Source: Aquila chrysaetos chrysaetos
Lineage: Eukaryota; Chordata; Aves; Accipitriformes; Accipitridae
Reading direction: 5' to 3'
Assembly: GCF_900496995.4 (NCBI RefSeq)
Contig: NC_044013.1
Coordinates: forward strand, 41,987,554-42,051,553
Length of the DNA: 64,000 bases
The notes beneath the pieces are model-generated. The model saw nothing but the letters and a program-made list of their open reading frames with translations. It was not told the origin of the DNA and did not search any database. Both the position numbers and the translations under genes were made by a program. This document shows positions 1-10,879 of the stretch, one piece after another (the first letter of the stretch is position 1; every line of letters begins with the position of its first letter).

Positions 1-7
1 GCCAGAG
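1..7 (+). CDS. MRPS23: MRPS23, last 7 bases of an internal exon (truncated by window edge)
   Basis: The window opens with GCCAGAG followed by GTAAGA, a good splice donor. Read in the frame imposed by the next exon, these bases give the end of a Cys codon, a Gln codon and the first two bases of an Arg codon that the next exon completes with G. The result, C-Q-R before F-V-E-K, matches the Cys-Gln-Arg-Phe-Val-Glu-Lys segment of mammalian MRPS23. The rest of the exon and all upstream exons lie left of the window. Seven bases carry little information, so the call rests on the donor, the phase and the residue match. Confidence 0.75.
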
Positions 8-122
8 GTAAGATTTATTTGTAATTAAACTAGAAACATTTCTGAAACTTGTCCCTTTCTCCTCTTAAGTCAGTGAAGTAAAACGTTATTTGTGAGAGTA
101 AAAACACAATCTTGAAATCTAG
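8..122 (+). other. MRPS23: MRPS23 intron, 115 bp
   Basis: This short intron has a GTAAGA donor at 8 and ends in CTAG at 119-122. The tract before the acceptor is poor in pyrimidines. A better-looking pyrimidine tract ending in CAG at 71-73 was considered. An in-frame TAA at 79-81 and the lack of family similarity between 74 and 120 exclude it as the coding acceptor. Confidence 0.7.
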
Positions 123-246
123 GTTTGTTGAGAAATTCAACGAACTGAAGGAAGAAGGAAAAATTGAAGAAGAAAAATTGTTTGAAGAAACAGGAAAAGC
201 CCTTTTAGCCAGTGGGATAATTTTACAGAGACGAGGAACAGATAAA
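123..246 (+). CDS. MRPS23: MRPS23 (mitochondrial ribosomal protein mS23), internal exon
   Basis: MRPS23 is a protein of the small subunit of the mitochondrial ribosome; it is nuclear-encoded and imported. This 124-nt exon enters with the third base of a split Arg codon and leaves in phase 0 at a GTAAGT donor (247). It encodes [14 protein letters not shown], then a charged stretch, then [19 protein letters not shown] and QRRGTDK. From knowledge of the family, human MRPS23 has RFVEKYTELQKLG...[21 protein letters not shown] at this place, so the match is close over the whole exon. The peptide is rich in Glu and Lys and looks helical, as expected for the C-terminal half of the protein. Apparent in-frame sequence beyond 246 is intron. 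The gene is convergent with MSI2 on the other strand, as in human. Confidence 0.93.
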
Positions 247-1603
247 GTAAGTATGAAATATTCACAGAGTTACTTGGCCAGTGGACTCAGAAAACTTCAC
301 TTCCAGGCCCTTAATGTTGAGTTAGTCTGAACTAAATTCTCAGCAAAACAGTCACATGCCTGATGGTTGTAGTAAAACGTCTTTGCCGTGCAGAGTAAAC
401 TTTTCTCTTGGTCGTGAACGTGACGGGCCAAGGTTAAGGTACTTCTTGTGGGACAGAAAAGAGAAGTACTTGTTCTGGTGATGAGAGATTTAAGGCTTCA
501 GTGCTTTCAAATCATCCATCAGTGTGTCTATGTAAACCATTTGGAAATACGTATTGCCGTATACATGTTATCTCAATAAGGTAGCAGGGGGTAAATGAGA
601 ACCTCTTCTGGCTTGAAGATAATGAACACATTTTTCCATCTCTTTTTAATAGTTAAGTAGTCCAATGCACTCTTGCTTTTGTTCTTCAATCTTGATCCTG
701 AGCTGGAATTTTTTGCATAAATCTTGCAGCTTGGGTTGTTGAGGTTTGTTTTGTTGTTTTTTTTTTTTAATTTGGGTTTTTTTTAAGGTATTGAAATAGA
801 GGTTGGTTGTCTGGGGGTTGTTTACTTATGTTTTTGGCAAGAAAATAACTGTCCAAAAGACCTGTCCAAAGTGTTCTGCTACTGTTTTCTGTTTTCTCTG
901 ACGTACAAGAGAGGAAATGGCTCCCGGGCACGTGGAGTCTAGTGCCTCGTTACTTCAGGCAATTGTCATGTAACTCTTAACATAAAATGGGGTAAAAAAC
1001 CAAACTGAAGATGCTTCTAGAACAGCACGTCAGGTAGAGCAGAATACAGCTGCTCTGTGATGGTTAGAAATCTTTTACCTTGTTTATGACTAACTGATTA
1101 CCATTTTTTCTATGAGTGCTGTCCTTGTAGTTGAACACCCTCAAAAAGAAGGGAGAAGAGCTGTTTATAAAAGCTGCAGTTTTAAACTCTGTTAGCTAAG
1201 TCCATTTATTATTCTCTTTTGTAATACGCTCTCCATTCTCCTCATCATCCAGTGATCTCTGGGTGAGCGTCTGTAGTGCTTTCCCCAATAAAAGAGGCTG
1301 AAGAGGAACAGAAATTGGTGCTGCTTAAAGTGCACTGTCCAATGAGCAAGTGAAAAGATGAAATCACTAACTTACTTTCATCTTTTAGCTTGAGGTCAGC
1401 AGTCTCATTTTAAATTTCTTGGCCTGGGGATACCTTGGTACTGTACTGTACCTTCACAATAATCTTAAGCATGAATTTGAACTTTTCTATTGGCTTTTTC
1501 TGGGCATACAAACTGGGGCTGTTGCTTTCTATTGCTGTCTTCAGTCATGCTGGGACAGAAACTTTTTATGACCCTGTTTTTTTTGGTGATCATCTGTCTT
1601 TAG
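247..1603 (+). other. MRPS23: MRPS23 last intron
   Basis: This 1,357-bp intron has a GTAAGT donor at 247 and a TTTAG acceptor at 1599-1603, preceded by a T-rich tract from about 1573. It is AT-rich with several T runs (for example around 755-785). An AATAAA at about 1286 lies in the intron and is probably unused. I see no other gene in it. Confidence 0.85.
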
Positions 1604-1762
1604 GTAGCGCAAGAGGATCATCAGGGTGTTGAAACCAGGGGTTCTGTATTACACCTGCAGCTTCAAACTGTGTTGGAGGAGATACAGGGAAAGAAGAAAG
1701 ATCAGGAGGAGCAGACGCCAGAGTTGGCAGAAACGCAGAAGGAAAATCCCTTACCCTCCTAA
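1604..1762 (+). CDS. MRPS23: MRPS23, terminal coding exon with stop codon
   Basis: The acceptor at 1602-1603 opens a phase-0 frame that fits the phase-0 end of the previous exon exactly. It runs 52 codons to a TAA at 1760-1762. The peptide starts VAQEDHQGVETRG and ends in QKENPLPS. It is hydrophilic, rich in Gln, Glu and Lys, and probably disordered apart from a short helix (LQLQTVLEEIQ). The mammalian MRPS23 tail is also polar, variable, and ends in a Leu-Pro-Pro-like motif, so loose similarity is expected here. Phase, position and length (human protein about 190 residues) support the call more than sequence identity does. The earlier in-frame ATG readings upstream of 1604 are intron. Confidence 0.85.
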   Translation, partial: VAQEDHQGVETRGSVLHLQLQTVLEEIQGKKKDQEEQTPELAETQKENPLPS

Positions 1763-1943
1763 CAGCTGTGCTGTTGTCCTGTGATGCTCAGCAGCAGGAT
1801 GTGCCCTGGCTGTGGCAGTCACCTGCTCAGGAGCCAGCGTTTCTGCCTCCACAGCCTGGTGATTGAGAGACACTTTCTTAGGGGGAATATGCCTCAGTTA
1901 TCCAGGTCTAGTGCCTTCGGTGATTGTGCATGTGGCACGCTTT

Positions 1944-1980
1944 CTTCCATCTCCCCATTTGTAAAATTGGAGATAATTTT
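1944..1980 (+). repeat. Possible ancient MIR-type SINE fragment
   Basis: The stretch CTCCCCATTTGTAAAATTGG followed by AGATAAT resembles the MIR consensus, in which a pyrimidine-rich start and CATCTGTAAAATGGGGATAA are typical. A GCCTCAGTTA at 1891-1900 could belong to the same copy. The match is short and made from memory of the consensus. Confidence 0.35.
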
Positions 1981-2045
1981 TTTTTTGAGGTTCAAGAATG
2001 TTATCTCAAATTGTGACTTGGAAAATATGAGTATAAAAGTGGAAA

Positions 2046-2051
2046 ATTAAA
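2046..2051 (+). promoter_or_regulatory. MRPS23: Candidate poly(A) signal of MRPS23 (ATTAAA)
   Basis: ATTAAA is the commonest variant of AATAAA. It is the first credible signal after the stop codon, and a T-rich stretch follows at 2052-2065. Not confirmed by any transcript. Confidence 0.5.
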
Positions 2052-2610
2052 CATTTTCTTTAAAAATTGGAAGTTCTGCCTCTTCAGGTATCTTATTTGC
2101 GGTAGGAAAGATGTTTCTTAACTTCCTGCACTTGACCGTACAGGCCTTGTGACAGTCCTGCTGTTGTAATGGCAGATACCGCTTGCCTGGTGCATTGTAA
2201 CACCTGACTGAAGTGTCATCTTTGTATAGTTAATTGAGGACAGTTGCTATTTATCTAAACATAATAATATGCTCTTCCTATTCCATCATTTGCTTAAATT
2301 CAGAGTAGGATAAAGTGTAACAATACCAGATAATTTGGACCTTTGCAGTTTTTTAGTGACACTTAATGAAATTGGTCACCTCAGGAGTGTGAAAGATGCG
2401 ATGTTGCAGCTGTTTGCTGAAGAGAAAGTTGAGTGCTGTGGCAGAAATAGTCATGGAAACTTCGGCATAGAATAACGTAAGAAAATAACAATCAATCTTA
2501 CTAGGATTTGGAGCCAATTAGAATGTCATTCTTCCCATGCCTGCAAACTCCAGTGCCTAGCTTATTTTTTATTAAAGATTTTGGCTTTGGGCTATATGAA
2601 AAACAATTAC

Positions 2611-2719
2611 TTTTTTTTTTCCTTTTTTCGTTTGTGTGGTTTTTTCCTTTTTTTTCGTTTTTGTGGTTTTTTTCCTTTTTTTTCTTTTGTGTTTGTTTTT
2701 TTCTTTTTTAAAAAAAAAA
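2611..2719 (+). repeat. T-rich tandem repeat (about 28-bp unit) ending in A10
   Basis: Three diverged copies of a unit of T runs broken by CC and by CGTTTGTGTGG-like ends cover 2611-2709. An A10 run (2710-2719) follows directly, so a T-tract/A-tract fold-back is possible. An ACC microsatellite (about 2726-2740) comes next. The open frames across it code Phe runs and are not genes. Confidence 0.8.
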
Positions 2720-5700
2720 ACAAAGTACCACCACCACCACAAATGAACAGGTGTAAATCCTGTCAAACAAATCTCTCCCTCCTTGTCTGGCTGTCCCCTA
2801 CAATGAAAAGGGAGGGATTTCCTTTTGGTTTCGTACCTACCTCCCAGACTCATTCTCCGCAACGCAATTTAGTGATGCTGCTGCTGTATGTGATGCAAAA
2901 AACCTCTGTTAGGAATCTGTGTTGTATGGCAGTGAAAACAAGGATTTACAAATGCCTGTGGGTTGTTTTTGTGTGGCTTGATTCACTTCCTGGTAGCAGT
3001 GTAATTACAGTACAATTACTCGGTTATCCTTGGAAGGTCAAACTTTATTCCTAATTCTGCTCTGTAATTCTAGAGGAGTGCAAGATTTTATTATGAAGAG
3101 CAAAACCCTTCTGCGTAGCACTGCTGTAGCTGTAAGCTCTGGAGGATCTGTTTCCAGAGCTGACCTTGGTGGCACGTACACCTGCCCGAGCAAGGTTCTT
3201 CCGCGTGGAGCAGGAGTTACTGCCCGAATCACAAAATCCATACGTAGCAGCCCCTGAGAGGGGAATGTAATGGACGCACCCATCTTCAGTAGCCGAGTTT
3301 CGGAACCACTGTGCTGGGTCAAGGGTAGGAGAAATTTTAATGTAAACAGATGACAAAAGTGCATTAAAATGAGATTCAGTCTGAAACGGCACTGGAGAGG
3401 AGACATGTACCGAGGGTAAATCGTTGCAAGCCCTTTGCTCCTTGGCAGCCAGCCTTTGGATGGGGGTTTCCCTCAATTGCGGCAGACTCCTGTTTGGCTG
3501 AGGACCAAGGCGAGTTGCCCTCCTTAGGAAATTTCTGGCAGCTGGGATGTGAATTTCCCTCCTTGCGCCTGGTTTTCTTGCTTGGGCCAAAGGATTATTG
3601 CCAGCCCGAGGGAAGAGAGACCAACAGCTCTGTGTCTTTGCCTTTCGTGGATTTTTAGAGGCAAAAATTTTATTTTGAGCATCCTGTTTTGCATTTTTAA
3701 CTGTCGATGATGCTCTTAGCTTGCCAAAAATTGCAAGTGGAAGTACTTCAAAAGGAGAAGTGCTATGAAGTTCAATGCAGTAACACAAGGGAGATTTCTC
3801 ACTCGCTTCATTTGCAGCTCAGTGGTTTCCTGTTTGTTGTCCGCTCTCTAAAAAATTGCCAACATTATTTAAAGAGCTTTTCCCTCTATCTGCTGTAACT
3901 AGCTTCATCCTTCCATCTTTACTGAGCTTGGCTGTGCCTTTAGTTGTCTGAAGCATATTGAGCAGTAACATATTAAATTTAGAACACAGACCAGAGCAGC
4001 AGCCTTGCAGTGCGCCCTGAGTGAGTTCCTGTGCAGAGCAGACAAGAAAGTTGGAATTAAATTTCTTTTTTATTTTGTGCTGGAAAAAGTCACTGGGGCG
4101 GCTCCCCCAGGCAGAGTACTCCGAGCTGGACCAGCTGTCCTGCAGTGTGTCTCGGGCTGGAGAAGCAGTTACAGACGTTCTTCTGCGCGGCGGGTTCGTT
4201 ACGGCCGGTGGGTAACGGGGAACCTATTGGGTGAAGGATGTGAGCGCGAGTGTTTGGTGCAATTAGGAGAAAACACAGTTAAGACCCGAGTTCTGTGTTT
4301 TTTTGATAGCGTTTGTTTGATGGATGCAGTTGCTGGGCTGGGATTGAAATGCCAATCACTGTGACCTTAGAGTAACTCAACTACTTTAATTAAAAGGTTC
4401 TGGGCAAGAGCGGGGGGTGTGGGGTGGGTGGGGGGGTGAACCATTTATTATTTATCAAGCATTTACCCTCCAGCTGCCAGCAAAAGGTCACCTGCTTTGC
4501 GGGAGGAGCTCGGATGAGAAGGAACCGGGGACCCCCCCGGCCCCCCTTGTGGCCGTGGCGGGGCTCCCCGCTAGGTGGGAGCCGTGCTCCGCCACTGGCT
4601 TGGTGGGTGGGGAGGGCTCCCGGTGCCCCCTCCAGCCCCGAGCCCCCTCCGCGGCATGCCCCGGGAGGAACGGGGAGGGGGGGTGATGGGGACCCTCCCG
4701 TGTCGCTGGGGTGGGTGTTTGCTCCCACCCTGCGCTGCCTGGCCGTGAGCGGGTAGCTGGCACCAAGCAGCGTGAAAAACGTGAGCGATGGTAACGTGGG
4801 GAGAAGTTGGGAGTTTTCACCGAAAATATTTGAAAAGAAATCTCCGTTTCCCCTGGGAGCCGGCGGGATGCGCGGCCGGGAGGGAGGGGGTACAAGATGC
4901 ACGCCAAGGGAGCTGGGGCGGGGGGAGAGCCCCAGGGTACGGTGAAACCCAGCGCTGACCTTCCATCCTGCCCGTGCTGGGGCGGGCGAAGGCTGCTCCT
5001 GGGGTTTGTAGGCGAAGGACGCGGATGCGACCTCGTCGCTTGCCCTTTGCCTTCGCAGGGCAGCTGGTGCAGTCAAGTCGTTTCCTTACGCCCGGGCAAA
5101 CCCCGTCCTCTTGCCATTGTAACGCTCGCTAATGACTTGGAGCGAAGCTTTCGCTGTCTCGCAATCCTACACCCCATTATGGAGCAGCCGTATGACCTTT
5201 TCTGGGCTAAATTGCTGACCTCCTTCCTCCTGCAAGATGAGTGGTGAGTATAGCGGTTCCTCTCGCTGATTGCCAGGCTATTTTAAGTGACAATAAATGC
5301 CAAAGTATCAGTTACAAGGTCCCTTACTCCTTGAGGCATCAAAAAGACAAGACAATCACCAGCAGTCCGTCACCCCTTCTACAGCTCTGAAAGCCAGGCT
5401 GAAGGTTTTCCAAGGTCAATTCCTAAAATTGTGGGCCTCACCTGAAAATTTTAGGATAAAGAACTCTGCCTGCTCTCTAGCGGGTCTCATCGTAGGGTCT
5501 AGAAGTCTTGCCTACAAAGTCTGCTGCTTTTGTGATTAGCCCACTCGGGCACCGATGCCCGGGTTCGCTTGGCCCAGTAGCGTCAGCAATAAAAACCGGC
5601 AAAGCAGCTGTGCTGCGGCCGCAGTGTTTGTCCAAAGCGCTGGCAAGGGAAACCCCTGCCCTCTGCCCGTTTGGAAATTCCAGGGGGGTCCATCACTCAG

Positions 5701-5886
5701 GGCTGCTTCTGACCCTGAGCAACGGCATCTCATGTAGCGGTGTGTTACTCAGACCAGTGCTTTACCAGGGTCAGTGCTTGTGTGGCAGGATGGGTCCCGC
5801 TGGAGCTGAACGCCTCGGGTCCCGCAGTTGAGGGCTCTCGGGCTTGGCCCTGAGCTCGGGCACTGCTTTAATCCGAAGGCAGCCGG

Positions 5887-5902
5887 CCCCCCCCCCCCCC
5901 CC
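5887..5902 (+). repeat. C16 homopolymer
   Basis: Uninterrupted run of 16 C followed by GCAG. It is a slippage-prone tract with G-quadruplex potential on the - strand. Confidence 0.95.
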
Positions 5903-6260
5903 GCAGCGATGCACGACCCCGTCAGCAGGTTGCCTGCGCGGCAGAGCCGGGCACGTGTCACTGTGCGGTACCGCGTCTCTGACCACGCTGTCGGTCACGC
6001 GCGGGGAGATTATCTGCTCTTACGTGTTGAGGGTAGGGGAACTAAGGATTTAATAGGATCAGGTCTTATGTCTGGAGCAGCCAAAATAATTCATCAGCTT
6101 TGCTGGAAAACCAGGTGATCTGACCTTGCCAATGCCAAGCCTAATCAAGGCAGGTAATAAAGCATTTAATATTTTAAAAATGTGGCTCCAAGTAAGATAT
6201 AAAAATGTTGGCGTTGCAGTACTGTAGTATGTGTGATTTACCTTTGCCCACCCTTGCCTG

Positions 6261-6280
6261 CACACACACACACACACACA
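6261..6280 (+). repeat. (CA)10 microsatellite
   Basis: Ten perfect CA units between TTGCCTG and TGCACG. Confidence 0.95.
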
Positions 6281-7684
6281 TGCACGCATTTGGTCTTCAA
6301 ATCTGCCCCGTTTTGAGCTTTGGAATATTCGAGAAATTTGTATCTGTTAGGATCTTAGCTTGAATTTATTGTGGTTTTTTACTTGCCTTATTATACAACA
6401 CCTGATAAAAGATATGCTGAGTTCTATCAAGGAGTATGATGGCCTTTGTAACCCAGGGATGAGGCAGTCTCATTGCCTGGCACTTGAATCGAGGCAATAG
6501 CTTTCTCTGCATCACATGAATTTAGAAAGCTTTTATTTGGGTGAATTGCCGGCTCTCCTAAAGGAGCAGGGCTTGGTGCTGCTTTCCAGGGGCAGCCCGA
6601 TGCGATGAGGCTCTGCAGCTGCCGTTCCCGAGGGCTGTTTGGGGCGGCCAGGCAGACAAGCCGGGCATTTTACACTCATTTGTCAGGAAAATGTATGTGG
6701 CACCAGAGCAAGATGCTGCCTGCCTGGGGAGCGCTGCAGGTTGTGGCGTGTTGAATTTCCACGCTGGAAGAGGGGATGGCACACAGGTGGCTTCTGCTTT
6801 CGGGGGGGGGGGGGATTTGCAAAACCTTGGCAGCATCGGTTCTTGCCATCTGCCTAGTTTTGTTTTTAAAATTAATGCTTTTTTAATGAACTGGGATTGG
6901 TGCTCTTTGTAGCCTTTTGCTTCTGCAGCACCAGAAATGCCCATGTAATAGTAATTCCCGACCCAACAGTTCTGGGATGAATAAGATGCAGGAGAGTAAC
7001 CCTGGGCAGGGCAGGAGGAAGGAACAGTGGGAGGATCGGAGCATCCCCATGAGAACAGCAGGTTGAGCTCAGCGCTAGCTCGGGGTGAAGAAGCTGGCTG
7101 CTGTTTTACCAGTAAATCTTAAGTACTTACAGGACCTGACCCACTCCTCGTTCAGTTTTTCGATCAGTTGATGCGAGCCACCGACGGTTTGGCTAACCAG
7201 CTTGCTCATGGCCAGGTCAGCTGGAAGGACTGAGCCCCAGAGGGACCCCGGCTGCAGGGCAAGCACGCTGTTGGGTGCTGCCGTACATTTTCTTTTAATG
7301 AACATTTTAATAATGATTCAAGGAAGGGCAGGCTGTATCGTGTCCCATGGCTCGGTCTGGGCTGCGAGGGGACCGCTCAGGAGCACGAGGGCTTTGCTGG
7401 CGGAGAGCGATGTGCAGCGTTGGCGCAGCCGCGAGAAAACCCCGCGGCCCCGTCCCGGCGAGCTCTCGCCCCGGCAGCGGGGCTGCTGCCTTGGGGCCAG
7501 TCACTCCCCTGCCTGCTCCCCCGGCCGGGGATTTGAAATCTTCCTGGGACATGGCAGTGATTCGGGATGTCCCCTGCTGCTTTGAAACCCGGAGCATCAG
7601 AGATGCTCGGGAGGGTCCCCCAGGAGCCGCAGCAGCTCAGCTGTCCTTGGCTCTGTCTGTCTCCCTGTGCTGCTGCTGCCTGTA

Positions 7685-7960
7685 TGCATATTGCAAGCTC
7701 ATTCTGATGTGTGCTAATGCTATTATCCTCCAGAAATTGAAATCAAGTCTGAACCTATAATGTTTCACTGGGAGGGAATTGGGGTTATATATTCCTGTGT
7801 ACAGCAGCATTCTATTTCAGTCATAGCATTTAATTATGATTGGTGTGTTAGTGCCCACCAGAGCATAACAAATTGTCATTATGTTATTCTGCTGAGTCTA
7901 ATTTAATTGGCAAGTTGTCACAAAAGCAATTATCCATCATTTATTTTGTTGCCATAACCA
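7685..7960. promoter_or_regulatory. Candidate conserved noncoding element
   Basis: An AT-rich block between GC-rich flanks, almost free of CpG. It has many homeodomain/POU/SOX-like cores (TGCATATTGCAA, GCTAATGC, TTTAATTATGATTGG, CATAACAAATTGTCATTATG, CTAATTTAATTGG). Such composition is typical of conserved developmental enhancers. No alignment was possible here. Confidence 0.3.
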
Positions 7961-8655
7961 CATCTTGGAGAGCACCTGCTGTCTGAAGTGGAAGGGCTCT
8001 GCAGTGTCTTGGTCCTGGATTTCTTCCACTTGCCTGACACAAAGACACCATTTCCTCCTCTTATTTAAAAATATGTTCCTCATTTCCCAGCGTGGGCTTG
8101 TGGGCGAGGCTGGAAATGCCGGAGGAAACGTGCTGTGAAGGTAGCGACCCATTCGAGCATCCCAGGGCTGGTGCGAGTTACGGAGGCTTGTACCCTCCGG
8201 AGACCTCGGAGCCAGCCCGGCACGGCGGCTGTGGGTTGTGGTCAAATGAGTAAGTCGTGGACCCTGTCTGTATCCTCACTTCTGGAAAGTCAGGATGAAA
8301 TAAGGAGAGAAAGGGAAGTTTGAAGATGAGACATTCTCTGCCTGCGGTAACTAAAACACTCGGCTTCTTGCAAATCATTTTTGGGCAAAAAGCGGGGAAA
8401 AAAGCCCCCAAACTGCTGGTGGTTTATTTTGGTGTCTAAATATAGGAAGGCGGGTAGGAGCGTGCACAGAGACGTTCAGAGGAGCAGCAGGGACGCGGGG
8501 GCCCTGCCCCGGCACCCTGAGCCCAGCCGGACCCTCTCATTCCGGAGCTGCTCAGCCCAGACCCAGCCGAGATAAAGAACAAACATCTGATGTTTGACAC
8601 CTGTGTTGCCCTTCACCAAACTGCTCCCACACCGGCAGATTTGCTCCCGCTGGCT

Positions 8656-8675
8656 GGCACGGCACGGCACGGCAC
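8656..8675 (+). repeat. (GGCAC)4 pentanucleotide repeat
   Basis: Four perfect GGCAC units followed by GGGG. Confidence 0.9.
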
Positions 8676-10427
8676 GGGGCACCCTGTGCTGGCTGCCGCA
8701 CGGGTGGGTGCCGAAACCCACCTCCGCTCCCCGCCTGCCCTTCCCCAGGTCCGAGAGCCGCTGCAAACCATCACCCAAGCTCCTGCCACGCCAGCTAGGG
8801 TGCTTTTCAATAAGCAAGTTTCAGATAAGGTATCTGGGTTCCCATAAAGACTAGGAGGCTGGCGAGGGAAGATTAGTTGTTTCTTATAATCTAGCAGGCA
8901 AAGCAATATCAGACTTCCCGAGACTAACCCAAAACTGCAGATTTTCTCCTTCCTGAGATGGTGGGCGTCTGCGACCTATTAACTTTTTAGATTTTGGAGA
9001 CGGCATCCCAAAATCCTGTAAGGCTAACACAGACTCGAATGAACTCGAAGCCTGTGACTCACTGTGATAAATGAGTAAATAAATGAAAATCTGTTTTGAT
9101 GTCTGTATTTCTTTCAGTTACTCCCCTCTCCGCCCTGTTTGTAATCTCTTCCCCTCTGGTAGTTCTGATTAGCTGCTAATGAGGAAAGATGATTTTGTAG
9201 TTAAAACACAGAGAGAGGGTTTTGTTCCTGGTTCTGCTTTTTTTTCCCCTTCCACACCTTGATTTCCCCACCTGTAAGCCAACATACTGTTTGTTTAAGA
9301 TGGATGTTGTAAAGTTAAATTAATCAGCATTTACAAAGCAATTTGCTTCAAAGGTAAGGTGCAGTGACTTGAAAAGGAAGGTTAAACCTGAGGAATCGTA
9401 ACTTTTCCCTCCCACTGTCCCTGCTGGGACTGAAGCCGAGCACCGGCCGTCTCTCATTTCCCAGCAATGAAAACCTGCCGTTTGCCAAGCTCTTCACCTC
9501 GCCTTCACCGGGAAAAGGAGGTCTGGAGGTTCGTACGGTGTCCGGCTGTCGCTCACCCGCATCACCGACCACTTACCAGGTTTTCCTCCAGTGATGGAAG
9601 TGGTAACCAGAAGCCGAGGTTTGCGGGGGGATGCGCATCCCACCAGCTGCATCTCTGCTCGCGGGGCGTTCATGCAACCCCCCCCCCGCGTGTGGGGCTC
9701 GCTCTCCTTCGGGGCTGGAGCCAGCCAAGGGGATAATCCGCAGCGATGCTGCGTGAGCATCGCGGGGCGGGTACGGGGGGGGGGGATGGGGCACAGCCGG
9801 TACGGGGGGGGGGGCCGTGGCTCCTGCAAAGGGCCGTGGCCGTCCGTGGGGTGAGCAGGGAGCCCTGGGGCCGGAGCCCTGGCTCGGGGCTGCTGCTCCG
9901 CAAGAGCAGGTCGCAGCCCTCTCTGCGGGGATCTGCATAGCCCGGAAAGGCAGCGCCTCAAAGGAAAGGTTTCCAAAGTACTTTGAGCCTCTCGGGTGGC
10001 AAAGTGGCATGAGAATGTATGATTTGAGTTAAAACCTTGGTCTCTTCTTTCTTCCCTTTTTCTGGGTGGTGGGGAGACAAGAGCAGCTTTTGTCCGATAA
10101 AAATCCCCGCGCTGCTGCGGGATGCACCGGTGCCGAGGGGACAGCCTGGCGCTTCTCCGGTGCTTGTTTGTGAGATCAGGGTGCGAAGGCGGGTGCTCTA
10201 GGTTTGCTGGTGCTCTGCGGCAGCAGTTTTGAACAGTTTGGGTCCGAGTCCGGTTTGCCTGGCTGCTGAGGGGGCTGGGAGCGCGGTGGGGGCAAAACCC
10301 GGCTGCTGCAGAGGGTAATGTGTCCTGACAGGGCAGTTCCACTGCTGCTGAGCTGGAAAAATTTGATTATAGAAGATGCACTCTCGCCATCCCCAAATTG
10401 CATTTCCTTTTTATATCAGAAGAGCTC

Positions 10428-10444
10428 ATAATAATAATAATAAT
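10428..10444 (+). repeat. Short (ATA)n microsatellite
   Basis: Five and a half ATA units, perfect. Confidence 0.9.
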
Positions 10445-10879
10445 GGGTCAAGAATTGCCAGGCGCTGCCTAGGCACTGCTCGGTGCAGCAGGGCTGAGCT
10501 CTGAACCGGGGCCCATGCTCATTACCAGAACGTAAATGGTGTTTTGATGGCACCTCTTGTCCCGTTACCAAAACGCTGCTGCTGTTTCCCAAGAGCATCA
10601 GGAGATCTTGGTAAATAAGTAAGCGGAGCCTGTGAGACTTCCCCTTTTCCCTGGGCTGGGTGTCAGTTCGGAGGAGGGATTAGGAGCGCCCATCTGCTCG
10701 CTCCTCTTCTTGCTATAGGGGATACGTGTGCAGGCACTTACGCATCCTTTGCTGTGTCCTGAGGGCACCTGGGCAGATGGTCGGTGCCGCATGCTTTGCA
10801 GGGTGGAGGGAGAAAGAAGAGTCCTCCTCTGGTACAAGTTTGGGGGAGGGAGCAACGCTAATTTGAATAAACTGATTCC

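Larger units (their letters stand above)
1763..2070 (+). other. MRPS23: MRPS23 3' UTR (end approximate)
   Basis: The sequence after the stop codon runs to a probable cleavage site some 15-25 bases after ATTAAA at 2046-2051. This length is short, as usual for ribosomal protein mRNAs. It contains a MIR-like fragment (1944-1980) and a T10 run at 1978-1987. The exact end is inferred. Confidence 0.55.

Noticed and set aside
71-122. MRPS23 exon starting at the CAG at 71-73
   Set aside because: In-frame TAA at 79-81, and the translated residues before RFVEK do not resemble the family, whereas the donor at 8 plus acceptor at 122 give C-Q-R-F-V-E-K.
2581-3054. Phe-rich or Lys-rich frames across the T tract
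   Set aside because: They are translations of a T-rich tandem repeat.
4390-5076. 228-codon - strand frame and overlapping + strand frames at 4.4-5.2 kb
   Set aside because: GC-rich block with overlapping frames, Pro/Ala/Gly/Arg bias and no domain.
9494-10342. 282-codon - strand open frame
   Set aside because: GC-rich, Pro/Arg-rich, with homopolymer-derived runs and no recognisable family.
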